Made by a program: the position numbers and the translations under genes. From Lomentospora prolificans (lineage: Eukaryota > Ascomycota > Sordariomycetes > Microascales > Microascaceae), in NCBI GenBank assembly GCA_029532625.1, contig JARFXM010000007.1, positions 558,001 through 622,000 of the forward strand: 64,000 nt of DNA, written 5' to 3'. Position 1 is the stretch's first letter. Every line of letters begins with the position of its first letter. The notes beneath the pieces were generated by a model, which saw only the letters and a list, made by a program, of their open reading frames with translations, did no database searches and was not told the DNA's origin. This document shows, in pieces, positions 34,118 to 46,517 of the stretch.

Positions 34118-36063
34118 CATCACAGTTTGCTTGAGGTAAGGAACCCTGAAGAAGAAGAAGAAGAAGAAGAAGGGGTGTCCTCCTCGTGGTCGGGGCGTTC
34201 AGGTCGAGACGAGACGAGACGAAACGAGATGCAAAGGAGGAAGCCAAGAGAACGGGTTTGGGGCGGCTCTTTGAGTCAGTCGTTCGTTCGTTTGTTAGTC
34301 TGCGCATCTCTCGACTGGGGGATTTTTTCTTTTTTTTCTTTTCCTTTTCGCTTTCCACGTCTGCTATCGTTTCCACGTCTACCATCATTTCCACTTCTTC
34401 CTTTTGTTCGCCTTTTGCTTTGTTCTTCGATCCAAACCAGCCCCTCTCACAGAATGTTGTCTTCACAGAGGAACTCACATTGGGTGATTGTCATGATACT
34501 AGCAGATTGCTTTTCGGAAGGGGTGACAGCCCACACACCCTGGCTGCAGGTTCCAAGATTGAACAAATTGATCCATCATGATCGGAGAAATATGATTATC
34601 GGAGAATATGTTACCCTTAGCCAACAAAATTCTACGGCACAGCCAGCCAGCTGGCTACATGCTGCTGGATTGCACCCACGACTGAGAAAAACTCGAGCAT
34701 GAGGCACTGCAAGACTTGGCCCAATCTCTGCCGCATCCCGGCCTCCCTTCCATTCCTACCCGTCGCCCGTTTTGTCCTTGACCGCCAGCTGTGTGAAGCC
34801 AGCCATATAGAGAGAGAGAGCCCCTTCTCGTCACAATATGAGCCGCCAGCTAAGTCTGAACGAACAGGATTGTGTTCATCTACATACCAAGTAGTACGCT
34901 ATACTCCAAAGGGAAGGCGTAAAAGGACCATCACCCTCCCACAGCATCATGTAGCCGTCGCCCGCCCGCGCTGTCCAAAACTGGACGGCCAGCCAGCTGG
35001 TGTTGTTGTCATAATATTTCCAGTTACAATTATTAGAGGGAATCTCGTGGATGCAGCCAATTTGGGGGGAAGGGGGGGCCGCGCTCTGCTGCACCTCGAG
35101 CCGCTCTGCATTGGCCAGCCGAGAGTAAAAACCCTGCAGGGGGGCTTCAGCCCAGGTACCCCGGCTGCTGGCTGCAGCTTCAGAAGGGCAGAGGCCTCGA
35201 AAAATATATGTATATATATATATATATGCCGAGTGGGTTGCGTGCTGCGACGCATCACACTGTTTGCTTTGGGCCAAGTGCAGGTTTGTGTGAGCTGCAC
35301 TGCGCTGCGGCACAAATTCTGGCCAGCCGTGCTGGGAAACCCCACGGTCTGTTCCGGCTGGCACTGGCAGGCTATTTTGGCCGTCCCCGGGCTCTTGTTC
35401 TTTGCTAGCTGGTGGGTGCGTCCCGGGGACACACCGGACGTTTCGCCTGGCTGGCTCCGGCCGCGCAAGTCCAGGAATGGTATCTCTATTTTTTTTTATT
35501 TTTATTTTTTTTATTTTGTATTTCTATTTTCATTTTATTTTGTATTTTATTTTATTTTTTGGGAGGCGTATGCACATATCCCTTCCTTACATCTCTCGCT
35601 TCTCAAAGACAAGGATCCCCCCCGGTGCCCTTCACTCGCCCCAAATCCACCCACTTCCGGGGAGTCGGGAGAGCAAACTCAGCAAAAAGATGTAAGCACG
35701 GAGGAATGTCACATCATTTGGATTGTCTCATCTATTATCTCTTCGGGCTCTCTTGCTTTCCTGCATTCCGCACCACCAGATATCAATCGGGTGTCGGATT
35801 CATCATGAACGCACCTCTCTTTCTATCCGTCATACTGCCCCAAAATAGTAAAATGCATCTCTCTTTTCCGCCCCGTCTATGTCGCGTTGCATCAACATCG
35901 TCTTGTGTCTCATCCGCCCGCCTCCATTGACAGCAAAGCACAAACATGCTTTCCGCTCCCGAGTGCGTTACCCGAGCACCAATCCCCCCCCAACCCCTTC
36001 CCCGTCTTTCGACACATCACATACATATGGTACGCTCCCAACGCACCCTTCAAGCCTCCCCAT
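34118..36063. other. Intergenic region with GAA, TA and T-rich repeats
   Basis: Lies between two convergent genes. It contains a (GAA)8 run (about 34148-34171), a TA repeat (about 35207-35227), and a T-rich TTTTA-type block (35488-35562). A 369-residue open frame crosses the region but is made partly of translated repeats, so I do not call it. Confidence 0.55.
35488..35562. repeat. T-rich TTTTA/TTTTATT low-complexity block
   Basis: About 75 bases composed almost entirely of T with scattered A, in imperfect TTTTA units. It translates to Phe/Tyr runs in all plus-strand frames. It lies downstream of both flanking genes. Confidence 0.85.
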
Positions 36064-39000
36064 TCACGCCCCAAAGTCCATTTTGAGCGCAATGGTAGGC
36101 TGACCCTGCCACTGGCCGCCCCGGTCCCCTCCGGACCCTCCCACCTTTTGCCCCCCGCGAATTACCTCTTCGAGGAACGCCCTCTGCGCCTCGCTCAGCC
36201 CGCCAACCACCGCCTTGAAGCAGCCCTGGTCCACCGCCGCCAGCTCCAGCAGCGTAGCCTTGGTGTCGGCGTAGACCTCCTCGCCGTCGCCCGACGCGCG
36301 GGCCAGCAGCGCCGACACCACCACCGCCATGCCAGCGGAGAGCCGCTGTGCCGCGGATTTCTGGCTGCGCGTGGCCCCGACGTACTGCGCGAGGGTGCGC
36401 GCGACGAGCCCCCGCGCGCCCTCAGGGTCTTCGGATTCCGTGTTGGTGACGAAGCCGATGAGGCGGGGGAAGAGGTAGCGGGCGATCGAGTGGTCCGCGG
36501 GCGTGGGTGAGGCTTGGAGGAGGAGCGAGCGGATGCAGTTTGCTGCCATCTTGGCGGTCTAGATTTCGTGGCCCTTCAACGTTAGAGTCGTAGCTGAAAA
36601 AAAAAAAAAAGAGAAAAAGGAAAAAAAAGTGGTGAACAATAACAAGGAAAGCCAACAACATACCATTCGGTCAGTAAGACAATCGAGCAGCTCCTCGAGG
36701 TACCTCGCCACCACCTCGTCACTGGCCGGCAGACGGTTACCACCCTGCCCGCCACCCGTGAATAGGATCGTGCTGGCGAGCAGGCAATTCTTGACGCACG
36801 TTAGCGACGTCTGCTCCTCGCGCCTCTGCGCCTTGAGGTAAATCGTCAAGAATTTCCTAAGGCACCCTTGCAGTTGCACGTCCGTCTGTGAGGCGACGCC
36901 ATCGCCGCCTTCGGCAGTGGCCGAGGCCGCCTGGCGCGAGCTCGACATGCTGGCGACGAAGCGCTTGAGGGTGGGCAGGGCCTGCGGGACAATGAGCTCC
37001 TGGCAGGACTGCGTGGACGTGGCGAGCACCGTGGCGAAGATGTGCATGATGCAGGCGTGCAGGTCCGTCTTGATAATCGAGGGGAAGACCTCGGCGGCGT
37101 CGACGAGCGCGTTGAGCGCCGTGCCGATAAGGAGGATGGCCTCTTCCGTCATCTGGTGACGCACCGGCTGGTTGCCCTCCGTGAGGTTGGGCAGGAGACC
37201 CGCGACGACGAGGACGATGATGCGCGTAAGCTCGAAGAGCTGTTCGATGTCTTCTGAGAGGTCAGCTTCCTCGGCCTGGCCCTTTTTACGCGCGGACGGA
37301 TGCGCGACGCAGAGCTCGCGCGCGATTTCGACAATGTGGCCCTGTACGTCGAGGCCGTCTGTTAATACAAGGCGATCGAGGAGATCCATCGTCTCGGAGA
37401 AGACGGCGTCGCGGTAGATGGCGTGGCCAGATACGCTGGGCTGGAGAATCTTTTTAAGAGCCTTGAGGATAGATAGAGTCTGCTCCTGAAGCTCCAGGGA
37501 GTCGCTATGGGAAGGTCTAGTTGCGAGAGCCTCGAAAGCGATACCGAAGAGAACAAAGAAGAAGGCGACCGGCTCGTCGCGGTAGTTGATATCCGGCCCA
37601 CGCGAGGAGGTGCCGTTAGCCGAAGGCCCACCCGCACCGGCGGCCTTTCCATCTAGGGCGTCAAATACGAACTCGCTGTCCTGCTCGATGAGACTGGCTA
37701 TGGCATCGACGAGCTTGAGCCACGAATCCTGGTAAAATTTGAGGAGCGTCTCTCGGTTGAGTGCCGCGTAGATGGTGTCCAAGCTACCCGATAGCGAGGG
37801 GGGCCCTAGCGTCATAGAAATATCAGGCTCGAAGCGTAGCCGTGAGAATTCCCGGAGAGACTCGAGCCAGAGGGGCGTGAGCGTCGCGATGTGCGGGCGC
37901 AGCACGTCGACGAGATACTTTTGCTCGGAGCTGGCGACCTGCAACTCGGCCCAAGCGGCGAAGACGGCCATCTTAACCATGACCTGGGCGTTAGAAGATA
38001 GACCCTTCAAGTCTCCAATACTAGCGTTTTCGTTGGATTCTTGCGCAAAGTTTTCCAAGCCCGTGACAAGTGTCTTGAGGATACGGCCCATGCGATCAAT
38101 GTCCGTGACGATGCCTGTAGAAATAAAGCTCGCGCATACATTGACCGCTTCAGCCGCTAGCTCGGGTGATGAATCCGCCGCGAAGGCGGGCGTGAGCGCC
38201 GAGCTGATCTGCGCTTGGTACTGCTCTAGCAGCATGGCCTCCTCGAAATCCGGATCAGGGGTTCTCCCAAACATCTTGAGAACCGCGCCGATGATTTTGA
38301 GACCCCAGATGCGCAGTTCAAGCACGCCCGAGGTGGAGGCAGAAAAGGCCATGCGCACGACGTCGGCGAGCTTGTTCTGTAGGGCAACCTGACCGGCGGA
38401 CTCGCCGTTAGTGGCGACGTCCTTGGACACGATGATGAACAAGTCATTCATCATGCTCATCGCGAACGTAGTGACCTGCCAGCGCAAGGGCTCGACGTCG
38501 GCACCCTCCGCGCCCTTGTCATCGCTGGACACACCGCCCGCGGCCGCGAATCCGGCCACTTCCTCGTCGCGGAGGTCGGGCATGGCCGTCTTGTTCTTGG
38601 TTCGCGAGCTCTGCTCCTCCTTGACCTTGGTGCGTGTCATCTTGAGGACGGCCTGGAAGCGCTGCAGCCAGAGCTCCGTCTCTGTGAGACACGTCTGGCG
38701 CATCCAGTTACGGATAATGTTACGAATGCCGTCATGGGATGGCTCAGTATCGAGAACGAGCCAGAGTTGCTCTACAAAGCCATCCTCGGCGGCTTGGATA
38801 ACGTCCCGAGGATCTCGCTTCATAATATTATAGAGACCATCGACAGCTGCATCGCGGAGGAGGGCATCTTCACAGTTGAGGTACTTTTGCAGCGTCCGGA
38901 CGTAGTCTGTAAACACCACATATCCAGGAGCATATAGAGACAAATGCTCCAGACATCCAAGACTAGCTCTCTGCACAAGGAGCTCCTCCTCATTCTGGAA

Positions 39001-42000
39001 CTGCCCGACCAAGCCCAGGATAAGCTCTCGAGACTTGGTCGAATCCTGAAGATCAGGGCCTAGAACGTTGATCAAGGAGTCAACGCACCTCGCGATCACG
39101 GCAGTCGTGGAGACTTCCATCTCAAGATTCATTGACACTGCTGAGGCGATCTCCGGATTATGCGTATCGTTCGAGTACAACAGCGCAATCATACCGAGAG
39201 TGCTAGGCACATACGGCGAGAAGCTGAGACCAGCTGCATCCGAGGCCAGTGTAAGGCCCTCGAGCGCCCAATAGTGCACCGTCGGGTGAGGATCGTTGCA
39301 AAGGGACATGAGAATACCGAGGATGGTCTTGAGCTGATAGCCCGAAGCCATGCTTCCCACCTTGCTCTGGATGGCTCCAAGAGCCATAGCACAGCCCGCA
39401 CGTGCGCTAGGCTCACGGTTGATGACGATAGTGTCCACGAGATACTTGATTTCGTGGTTCGTAAATGCATTTCCGCAGGCGTTACAAAGGCGAGCCATCG
39501 CGGCGTAGCCCATGCTGCGGACGTAAGGGTCCGCGTCGATGACAATGTCACGAATCATGTCCTGGACTAGCTTCTCCACAGCCACGTTAGTGATATCACC
39601 GGGCGGCGCGTTGGTCTCCTTGGTGGCGACGCGGAGCGTGGATAGGATCGCGGCTGAGACGTTAACATTGATGGCAGCTTTCCTGCCAGGGTCGCGCTGA
39701 AGTGGTCCGGCGGAGGAGAAAGTCTTGATCTGCTCGAGGATGCTCTCTTGGACCTTGGCGGGCGTCAGAGGGAAGACAAATGCGAAGAGCTGGATGGCAA
39801 GGTTGACGACTTCCGTCATTGGCGGGTCGGGAACCGAGTTTGACCCTCCGTCAAGTTCGCCGATGTACAGGAGTGAAGCATCATGCTCTAGGGTGCCGCA
39901 AATGGGGGAAAGAAGGATCTTGTCAATCGACTCTTCGGGACTACCATCATCCAGGCACGGAACATCTGACAAGGTCTCATGTTGCCCGGGTAGACTCCTA
40001 ACATTGAAGCCTCGTACAAGCCCCGCGACTCCAAACCCGGTATTATCGCCAATATCCCAAATCGTCTCAAATGTTCCCGCGGCTGATGCGATAGACGAGC
40101 TCAGCGAGTTCGCGCCATAGTTTTCCGGATCAGCAAATAGAGAGATAGTCAAGGTCAACAAATTAGACTGAAGCAGCGCCTCGCTGCCGCCAGCCGGGCT
40201 CGTCGTCACTAACTTGACGTAGCACTGCAGGACACGGCGCTGGACCATCATGTAAATGTCCTGCAGCTGCAACGCCGGGATCAGGCGCTGCGAGATGTCA
40301 TCCGTGGTCTTCTTAGATGGCAAGGTCCGGAGGAAAGCGGTAGTGTTCTGGAGCATGGTGGCGATGCGCTTGCAGACATCGACGGTGAGGAGGCGCTGGT
40401 TAAATTGGAGGAAAGCAAGGATAGAGCCAAGCGCAGATTCACGCACGTGAGCGAGGAAGGAGGCCTCTAGGAGGCTGCGTGAGGAGGTGTTGTCCTTTGC
40501 AAGCGGTTTGGGAAGAGCGTTCTTCCAGAGAAGAAGCAGTTGAGAAAGGTGGATCTTGACAAAGTTGGGTCCTAGAGACATCAACCCTCCGATGAGAATC
40601 CAGGCCACCTGGATCTGGGTACTGGAGACACGGAGCTCGGATTGACCACTCGATTTAAGCAGGTTGGTGGCCATGGTGAGCACGCGGCTGTTGACATCCA
40701 CCGATCCGTAGAGTGGCCGCGACGGGCTGGCGCTAAGAGTTGCAGCCAATCCATGGGAAAAGCCAATACATCGACGGGGAGAGCTACGCCCGGTGCCGAG
40801 CTGGGATAGCTCACGGCTCAAGCTATTCATGCAAATAGTAAGACACTGGAGAAGCTGCTGGGGGCAGGCAAGCACAAAAGTCTTCATGCAAGACGAGGCA
40901 TAGACTTGAACGGCGTAGCTAGGGTGCTGCAAGACCTGAAGCAGGCCATCTCGGCAGATATCGGCAAAGTTGTTCGCAGCCGATCCGAGCACGCTGATGA
41001 GGGAAGAGAGAGCGCCGAGCGCCGTGATTAGCGTGTTCTTAGCAGGTTCCGGGCGCTCAGGTAGAGCTTGAGGATAGTTCTTGAGGATGTTGTTAATGAT
41101 GGCTGTGGCGGACTGAATTTGGCCAGCCTCGCCTAGCACCTTGTTGCTCACGATATCCTGGAGGATGGTTTCGACGATGCGCCTGGTAGTTAACAAGCGG
41201 TACCGATTGTTGGCAACCGTAGCATGGCCCAGAATCTCAAGCGCAAGGTTCTCGACGAGGGAAAGGTAGTTCGCTTCCACAACCTTTTCTCCAAGTTTCC
41301 TGAGCAGCTTTCCATAGCATACACCGATACCAGCGCGAGCGCGGTTCGAGGTGGAGGATCGAACGTAACGGCTCGAAAGAATCTCCAGCACCTCTGTAAA
41401 AGAATGCATCAAGATACGGGATTTCCCTGAGGGAGCAGGACTCTGGGGCCTCGAGGGAATTTCATCCTCATCAACAAGCCCGGTGGCGGTGCGCTTGATC
41501 GCCTTTGACTTCTTCTTGCTCTTTTGGGCGTGCGCCTCTACAGCGGCAGGGGAATCCGTGAAGCTCTGTACAAGTGCCTCGGCAAAGCATTCAGCAGCAG
41601 CATGCCGGACCTGCGGCGACGGCGAATCGATGGCTTTGAAGACGGCCGTCTCGAGCTTGTCAAAGTCGGTCGAGTTGAGGAAGTAAGGAGTATTTTTGAC
41701 AAGGCTCTTCAGGCAGCGACACGCAGCCACAACAACGAGCCAGCCCTTATCACCAGCAGCATAATTTCTACTCTGCTTCCACATGTCACGAGCGATACTC
41801 TCGTCCAAGCTACCGCTCACCATGCCCGCAATCTTCCCCAGCGCGGTGAGAACCGCAGCGCGCAAACCCGCATTGCTCTGTGACGACTTGAGCAGCTTGA
41901 TGAGCGTCGTGCAAGTCAGCTGATGCAAGCCGATAGCGCTATCGCCCGCGGCGGCATAGACGTCGCCGAGACAGCTCACGGCCGCATGCTTGGCGCGCGA

Positions 42001-42387
42001 GTCGGCGTCAGACTTGCCCTTGCCCCCCGCGACAATGGCGACCAGCTCATTGATGGTCTCGAACAGGAGCTTCCGGTCGCCCTTGGAGAAGATGTGGGCG
42101 AGACATCGGCCGAGATTGTTTCGTATTACGCGGGAGGGCTGGGGAGAGGCGAGGTTGAGGATCTGGAAGATTTCCTTCTTGAGGTAGAACTGTTGGGCGG
42201 TGCAGTCGTCGGCCGAGAGGGAGTGGACATGCTTGCTGAGGTCGGTGACGAAAGTTAGGAGGAAGAGCTCCTGCTGCTCGGTGGGGAGGGATTGGAGCTT
42301 CGCGAGGTCGAGTTCGGGGTTCTCGGTGGGCGAAGAGGCGGATGCCGACGCCGCGGTCGGGGGTGTCGAGGTAGCAGGTTCAGTCAT
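36064..42387 (-). CDS. LAA1: LAA1/HEATR5 family HEAT-repeat protein (AP-1/clathrin accessory factor)
   Basis: A giant HEAT-repeat protein that in yeast (Laa1) and animals (HEATR5B) binds the AP-1 clathrin adaptor at the trans-Golgi and endosomes. Exon 1 (42387-36664) is 5.7 kb without a break. A 105-nt intron (36559-36663, branch site CTAAC) leads to exon 2 (36558-36064). The product is 2072 residues, essentially the length of human HEATR5B. The sequence is a continuous run of helical pairs with typical HEAT spacing, for example SPQVRHAAAECFAEAL, DPYVRSMGYAAMARLCNA and DPHPTVHYWALEGLTLASDA. The N-terminus is Ala/Ser/Thr-rich. A short basic patch (KSKKKSKAIKRT) lies near residue 290. No membrane segment is seen. 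Exon 2 contributes the last 164 residues, including TAKMAANCIRSLLLQA. Family call is firm; trafficking role is from homologues. Confidence 0.93.
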
Positions 42388-43024
42388 TGAGGTGGGATTT
42401 GCGTCAGGGGATGGGCCGAGAAGGTTTCGAGAGCTTAGTGGCAGTGACCATGGACTGGATATGGTCTAGATATGTATACGTAGCTGTATTATTAGGATAC
42501 GAAGCCTTCCACCCGGGTAGAGGGTCGTGATGCCGAGTGAAGGTGGTGTTGAGGAGGGTGCAATAAGGAGAAGGGGGATTGGAGATGTTTCGTTTAATCA
42601 TCGAGTCGGATGGCGGCTGCCAGCAAACCGTGGCACGCGATGTACAAGGTACATCAGCCAACTCAGAAAAATCATTGCCAAGGAATGGAACTTTGGGGTG
42701 CCTGCGCTTATAGACTGTGTGTCCAGAGCCGCGCTTCACAAGCCAATCACCCCCCGCAATTCCATCTCCAAGTTCGATTTTATTTTTCCTTGCCTGCTAT
42801 TTTGATACTTCTGTCCCAATGTATCTGAGACGGTATAATACGTAGAAATAAAGAATGCAACTTGCACGCTACACAAAGAGAGAATGCGAAGTGACCCATC
42901 ATAGTCGCATACACATCCAGCGGATTGAAACCAAGCAAGCATAAAGTTCTCACATGTACTCGTTACATAAGCCCTTCCCGTTGACTGCTGGCTTCCCCTC
43001 TTATCGCCAGGAACGATGACGGCT
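42388..43024. other. Intergenic region between LAA1 promoter and sorbosone dehydrogenase-like 3' end
   Basis: About 640 bases of mixed sequence that must hold the LAA1 promoter and the terminator of the next minus-strand gene. No repeat or gene was recognised. Confidence 0.5.
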
Positions 43025-44534
43025 CTACAAGAAAACCAGCCCCAAAATACCCACGGGAATCAGCGCAAACCATGACCTCTCCTTGGAGCGGCCGGCGCTA
43101 TTTTCATCATCACCCGAAGACCCGTTACTCGCCCCAGTCTTTTGAAGCGCAAAGATCTCGCCCGTCGCATCAGAAGTCATGAACAGCCTCCCATCGCTAC
43201 CCCACGCTAGGCCAACGGGGCGGAAGCAGTTTCCGGGGCAGTCGCCGACGTCCGCGTTCGACAAGATGTTTTCCGCGGCATCCATGCTATCGGATGCCGC
43301 AACAGGCTGGCCGTCCCTGAAGGGAATACTGGATAGCACATAACCCGCAGGCTCATCTCGGTTCCCTAAATCTGCTGGTTAGCATTCGAGCTATATGTTG
43401 TTTGCCCAAGACGGTTGCACTCACAGCTGCCGTGGAACGAGACAATAGCCTCCGATCCATCTTCAGTAAACTTGATATCCAGCGGCGCAGTGTGCGCCTG
43501 GAACGTGATCCTCGGCGCCACAAAGTCGCTATTGCACTTCTGGTCATTCACCCCATCATCCTCAGATGGCGCAAACTGGTTTCCCGTTTTCAGGTCCCCC
43601 TGATCAGGGAAACCATCCGTAGACCAGAGCGCAAAGCAGCTCGGGTATCCATAGTTGGCCCCTGTCTCCTCCGTAGAACTGTTCAAGTAGCCATGGAAAT
43701 TCATTTCCTCGCCGGGATTATCCTGGTGAATATCCCGACCATTTCTCCGCAATTGATCGACGGAGTTTTCCACGCTCCAGATGCCGCCCGTCGCAGGGTC
43801 CTCCGCGACACCGACAGAGTTTCGGAGACCCCAAGCGATGATGGTGCCGTCCGAGGTGAAGTCAAGAGCGTCCTTAACGTCTGCAACCTTGAAAGCCTTG
43901 AGCTGGCAGTGCCCTGTCTCGATATCCTTGGCTTCTTCGTCCAGGTTGCCATCGCTGCCTCGGGAAATGAGGAGCGTTCCGGGGCTCTTCTGGGAGAGGA
44001 GCAGAGTACGCGTGGTGTGGCCAGAGTTGTCCATGCCTTTCACCACGGTGTTGCGCGTTTCGCCCACGGTACCATCCTCGGCATTATAGCTCCAGGAGTA
44101 GACCTTGTCCGAACTCGAAGCATAGAGGACACCATTTTCATTATCTAGGGCAATTCCATGATTCAGCTAGTCATTGGAAGTTAGCACCAGCTGCGATTCT
44201 CTCCATGTAATGGCAACAATGCGAAACCTACCTCCGAACGCTCAACTAGCGTCGACTGCTCGCTCACACTGAAGCAAGTTCCTCCCTTATCATCCAACAC
44301 AAGTCTCTTAATTCCAACACCCGAGTCAACCACTAACAAAGCCCCGTGGCTATCCACAACAATGCCCCTGGGCCTCTGAAGCCCGTTGGCGATGATACGG
44401 TACTCCCAGCCACCGTGCGCCACCGGTGCGCCATAGTCTGGCTGGAGCTCGACGTCGCAGCTCTGTGCCAGGGCAGGCAACACCAGGATAAGAAACGTCG
44501 CAGTGATGCGGCTGAAATTCAATTTGGAGTGCAT
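43025..44534 (-). CDS. Secreted sorbosone/glucose dehydrogenase-like protein, probable GPI anchor
   Basis: A predicted extracellular six-blade beta-propeller of the L-sorbosone dehydrogenase/PQQ-dependent sugar dehydrogenase superfamily. Three exons, 44534-44232, 44166-43425 and 43365-43025, give 461 residues with two short introns (65 and 59 nt). The N-terminal 22 residues are a signal peptide (ITATFLILVLPALAQS). Family motifs are LQRPRGIVVDSHGALLVVD, LNHGIALD, WGLRNSVGVAEDP and HGSWNRDEPAGY; the Trp in the last is formed across the second splice junction, which supports it. FRPVGLAWGSDGRLFMTSDATGEI follows. The C-terminus ends in a Ser/Gly/Asn-rich spacer and a hydrophobic tail (SWFALIPVGILGLVFL), suggesting GPI anchoring. 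Cofactor and substrate cannot be read from sequence. Confidence 0.85.
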
Positions 44535-45107
44535 CGTAATTTTGATATATCAATTGACGGAAATTACATGCACGACGATTGATTGAATTGGGGGAAGAAG
44601 AAAAGGAAGGGGACATAAGGGGAAGCTTCCCATGACGCGTTGTGAAGGTTACCTTCTTGGTTCAAATGTTGTTCCTTCCCCGTCCGGTAACGCGGGCAGC
44701 TTAGCACAGCCGGGCTTGGCTTACATCGGCGACGGTGCTGTGTAAGGGATTGATAAGTACCCCTCATTATAAGCCAGAGCATATGTGCCGCCCCATGGAT
44801 CCTGGGAGGACGGGATGGGAATGTAAACAAATTTATGCGGCAAGGCGATTGGATGTGCGCGGATTTTATAGGGATTCACCTGCGGACTCTGTTGATCGAA
44901 TCTGTGGAGATGGGGATCCGATGACGACTCGGGAGATTGACCCGGTATTTTCGGCTCCGAAAAGCCGTACAGTTCCGCTTTCGTGGTCGCACATGCACAT
45001 AGAGAGTAAGGAGTGAGAAGTATCGTGTCAAAGAGGTTGCAGCTTCGGCCTCTAAGCTAAATCTGGCGATGTTTATAACGATGGCAAAGTATATACTCAA
45101 CCATCCA
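44535..45107. other. Intergenic region, no gene seen
   Basis: About 570 bases between two minus-strand genes: promoter of the sorbosone dehydrogenase-like gene and 3' region of the membrane protein gene. Mixed sequence without repeats. Confidence 0.5.
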
Positions 45108-46517
45108 TCATGCAGCCGCCCACCTCATATCCGGTCCCGGTGTCGTCTGATACAAATCCTCGTCCGCCCCATCCGTCGCGGCCTTCGCCGCTGCCGTCGC
45201 ATTCTCCGACATCTTCTGCATCGCAAAATCCCAAAAGTCCACCATCATCTGATCCCAAAAGTTAGACGCAACGTACTCCCCGTCATCTCCGTCAAGATCC
45301 ATTTGGTGGTTCAACTTGTCCTTCCACCCGACGCCAAAGAAATTCAGGAACAAGGCGGAAATAAACTCTTGGCTCCGGACGATGAAAAACCGAACGTGGT
45401 ACGAGAGGGAGAAGCAGAGCAGGCGGACAAGAGCGGCGTAGTACCCTGTGAGGGACTCCTCGCCGGCAGGATCGATCTTGGCAAACTGGTCAAGGACCCA
45501 GATGTCGAGCGCGCGGATCTTGCCGTAGGTGAGAGGGTATTCATATTTCTTATCTTCGGCGATCTCGAAGCTGCGCTGGAGGACTTGTTGGATGTCCGTG
45601 TAGACGGATTCGGTCTGCCAGACGCCCGGGTTCTCGGTAACGCTGCGGAGCTGTTCGAAGTAGGTGGGGAAGACCCCGCGCGGGAGATGTAAGGCCTTTC
45701 CGTAGTCTTCGATCCGGGGAAACTCGAAGACCCTGACGTAGACAGGATCATAGCCCGGGATGGCGTCCCTCTCCGGGACTTCGGGATCCGGACTGCCATC
45801 GTCCAAGGTCGGTACCTCTGTTGTAAAGTGCAAGAACGAGGGGCCGCGGACTTTCCAAACGTCGCAGAGGAAGCTTGTCGGACAAGTAATGTACTGGAAC
45901 GTCGCATTGCCCACAGCAGGATTCTTATAATGGTACTGCAGCAGGTCGTTGAACGCATGATCCCACTCGTCCAACAAAACCCCTGCGATCTGCCTCGACG
46001 CAAAGATAAAATGATGCCACGGCTTCTTGGGCTTCGTGCTCCACGGGATCCTCCTATAAAGTACATTTAAGTTCGCGTACTGATCCACAGGGACTTCATC
46101 ACTAAGTACGCCCGGGTCCCCAGGCAGGTCGAAGCGTTTCAGCCCGACCCTCTCCCACCAATTAGTCGGGTCACGCAATTGCACGAGACTGAATGGTCCC
46201 AGGGCCGTGTCATGGATCCCCGGACCGCCCGGGACAGAGTATTGGTCCATCCACTGCGCACTCTCGACGTTGTACACGAAGTTGTCGAGGGACTCGTAAT
46301 ACGTCTTGTCGGCCCAGACGCCGTAAAAGATACCCTCGGCCACGCCTGTGAGGGCAGCCGGCAGGCTGAGTAGGGTAAGGCCGACCAGAAGGATGCGCCA
46401 GGGGACAAGAAACCACTGAAACCGGACCGGTCGCCATAGAAAGCGGAGCCACAATCGGAATATCCGGACAGGGATCCGGATGGGGGCTCTAAGGAGCCGG
46501 AGTAGGAAGGAGAGCAT
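45108..46517 (-). CDS. Unidentified membrane protein, about 469 residues
   Basis: One uninterrupted exon. I start at the ATG at 46517 because the frame's upstream extension begins with a TTG codon. The first 35 residues are rich in Arg, Leu, Phe and Pro, followed by a clear hydrophobic segment (WRILLVGLTLLSLPAALTGVA), so it is probably a type II or signal-anchored membrane protein. The central part is globular with many aromatic residues, including a CPTSFLCDVW stretch (two Cys five residues apart) that faintly recalls thioredoxin-like folds. A second moderately hydrophobic helix region lies near residues 375-410 (YYAALVRLLCFSLSYHV). The tail is Ala/Asp-rich. I do not recognise the family; conserved length and composition suggest a real gene. 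No neighbour suggests a pathway. Confidence 0.8.
   Translation of the reverse strand: MLSFLLRLLRAPIRIPVRIFRLWLRFLWRPVRFQWFLVPWRILLVGLTLLSLPAALTGVAEGIFYGVWADKTYYESLDNFVYNVESAQWMDQYSVPGGPGIHDTALGPFSLVQLRDPTNWWERVGLKRFDLPGDPGVLSDEVPVDQYANLNVLYRRIPWSTKPKKPWHHFIFASRQIAGVLLDEWDHAFNDLLQYHYKNPAVGNATFQYITCPTSFLCDVWKVRGPSFLHFTTEVPTLDDGSPDPEVPERDAIPGYDPVYVRVFEFPRIEDYGKALHLPRGVFPTYFEQLRSVTENPGVWQTESVYTDIQQVLQRSFEIAEDKKYEYPLTYGKIRALDIWVLDQFAKIDPAGEESLTGYYAALVRLLCFSLSYHVRFFIVRSQEFISALFLNFFGVGWKDKLNHQMDLDGDDGEYVASNFWDQMMVDFWDFAMQKMSENATAAAKAATDGADEDLYQTTPGPDMRWAAA

Noticed and set aside
34699..35808. 369-residue plus-strand frame between convergent genes
   Set aside because: It translates a TA repeat and a T-rich block (Ile/Tyr and Phe runs) and shows no domain; length alone is not enough, although RNA-seq could overturn this.
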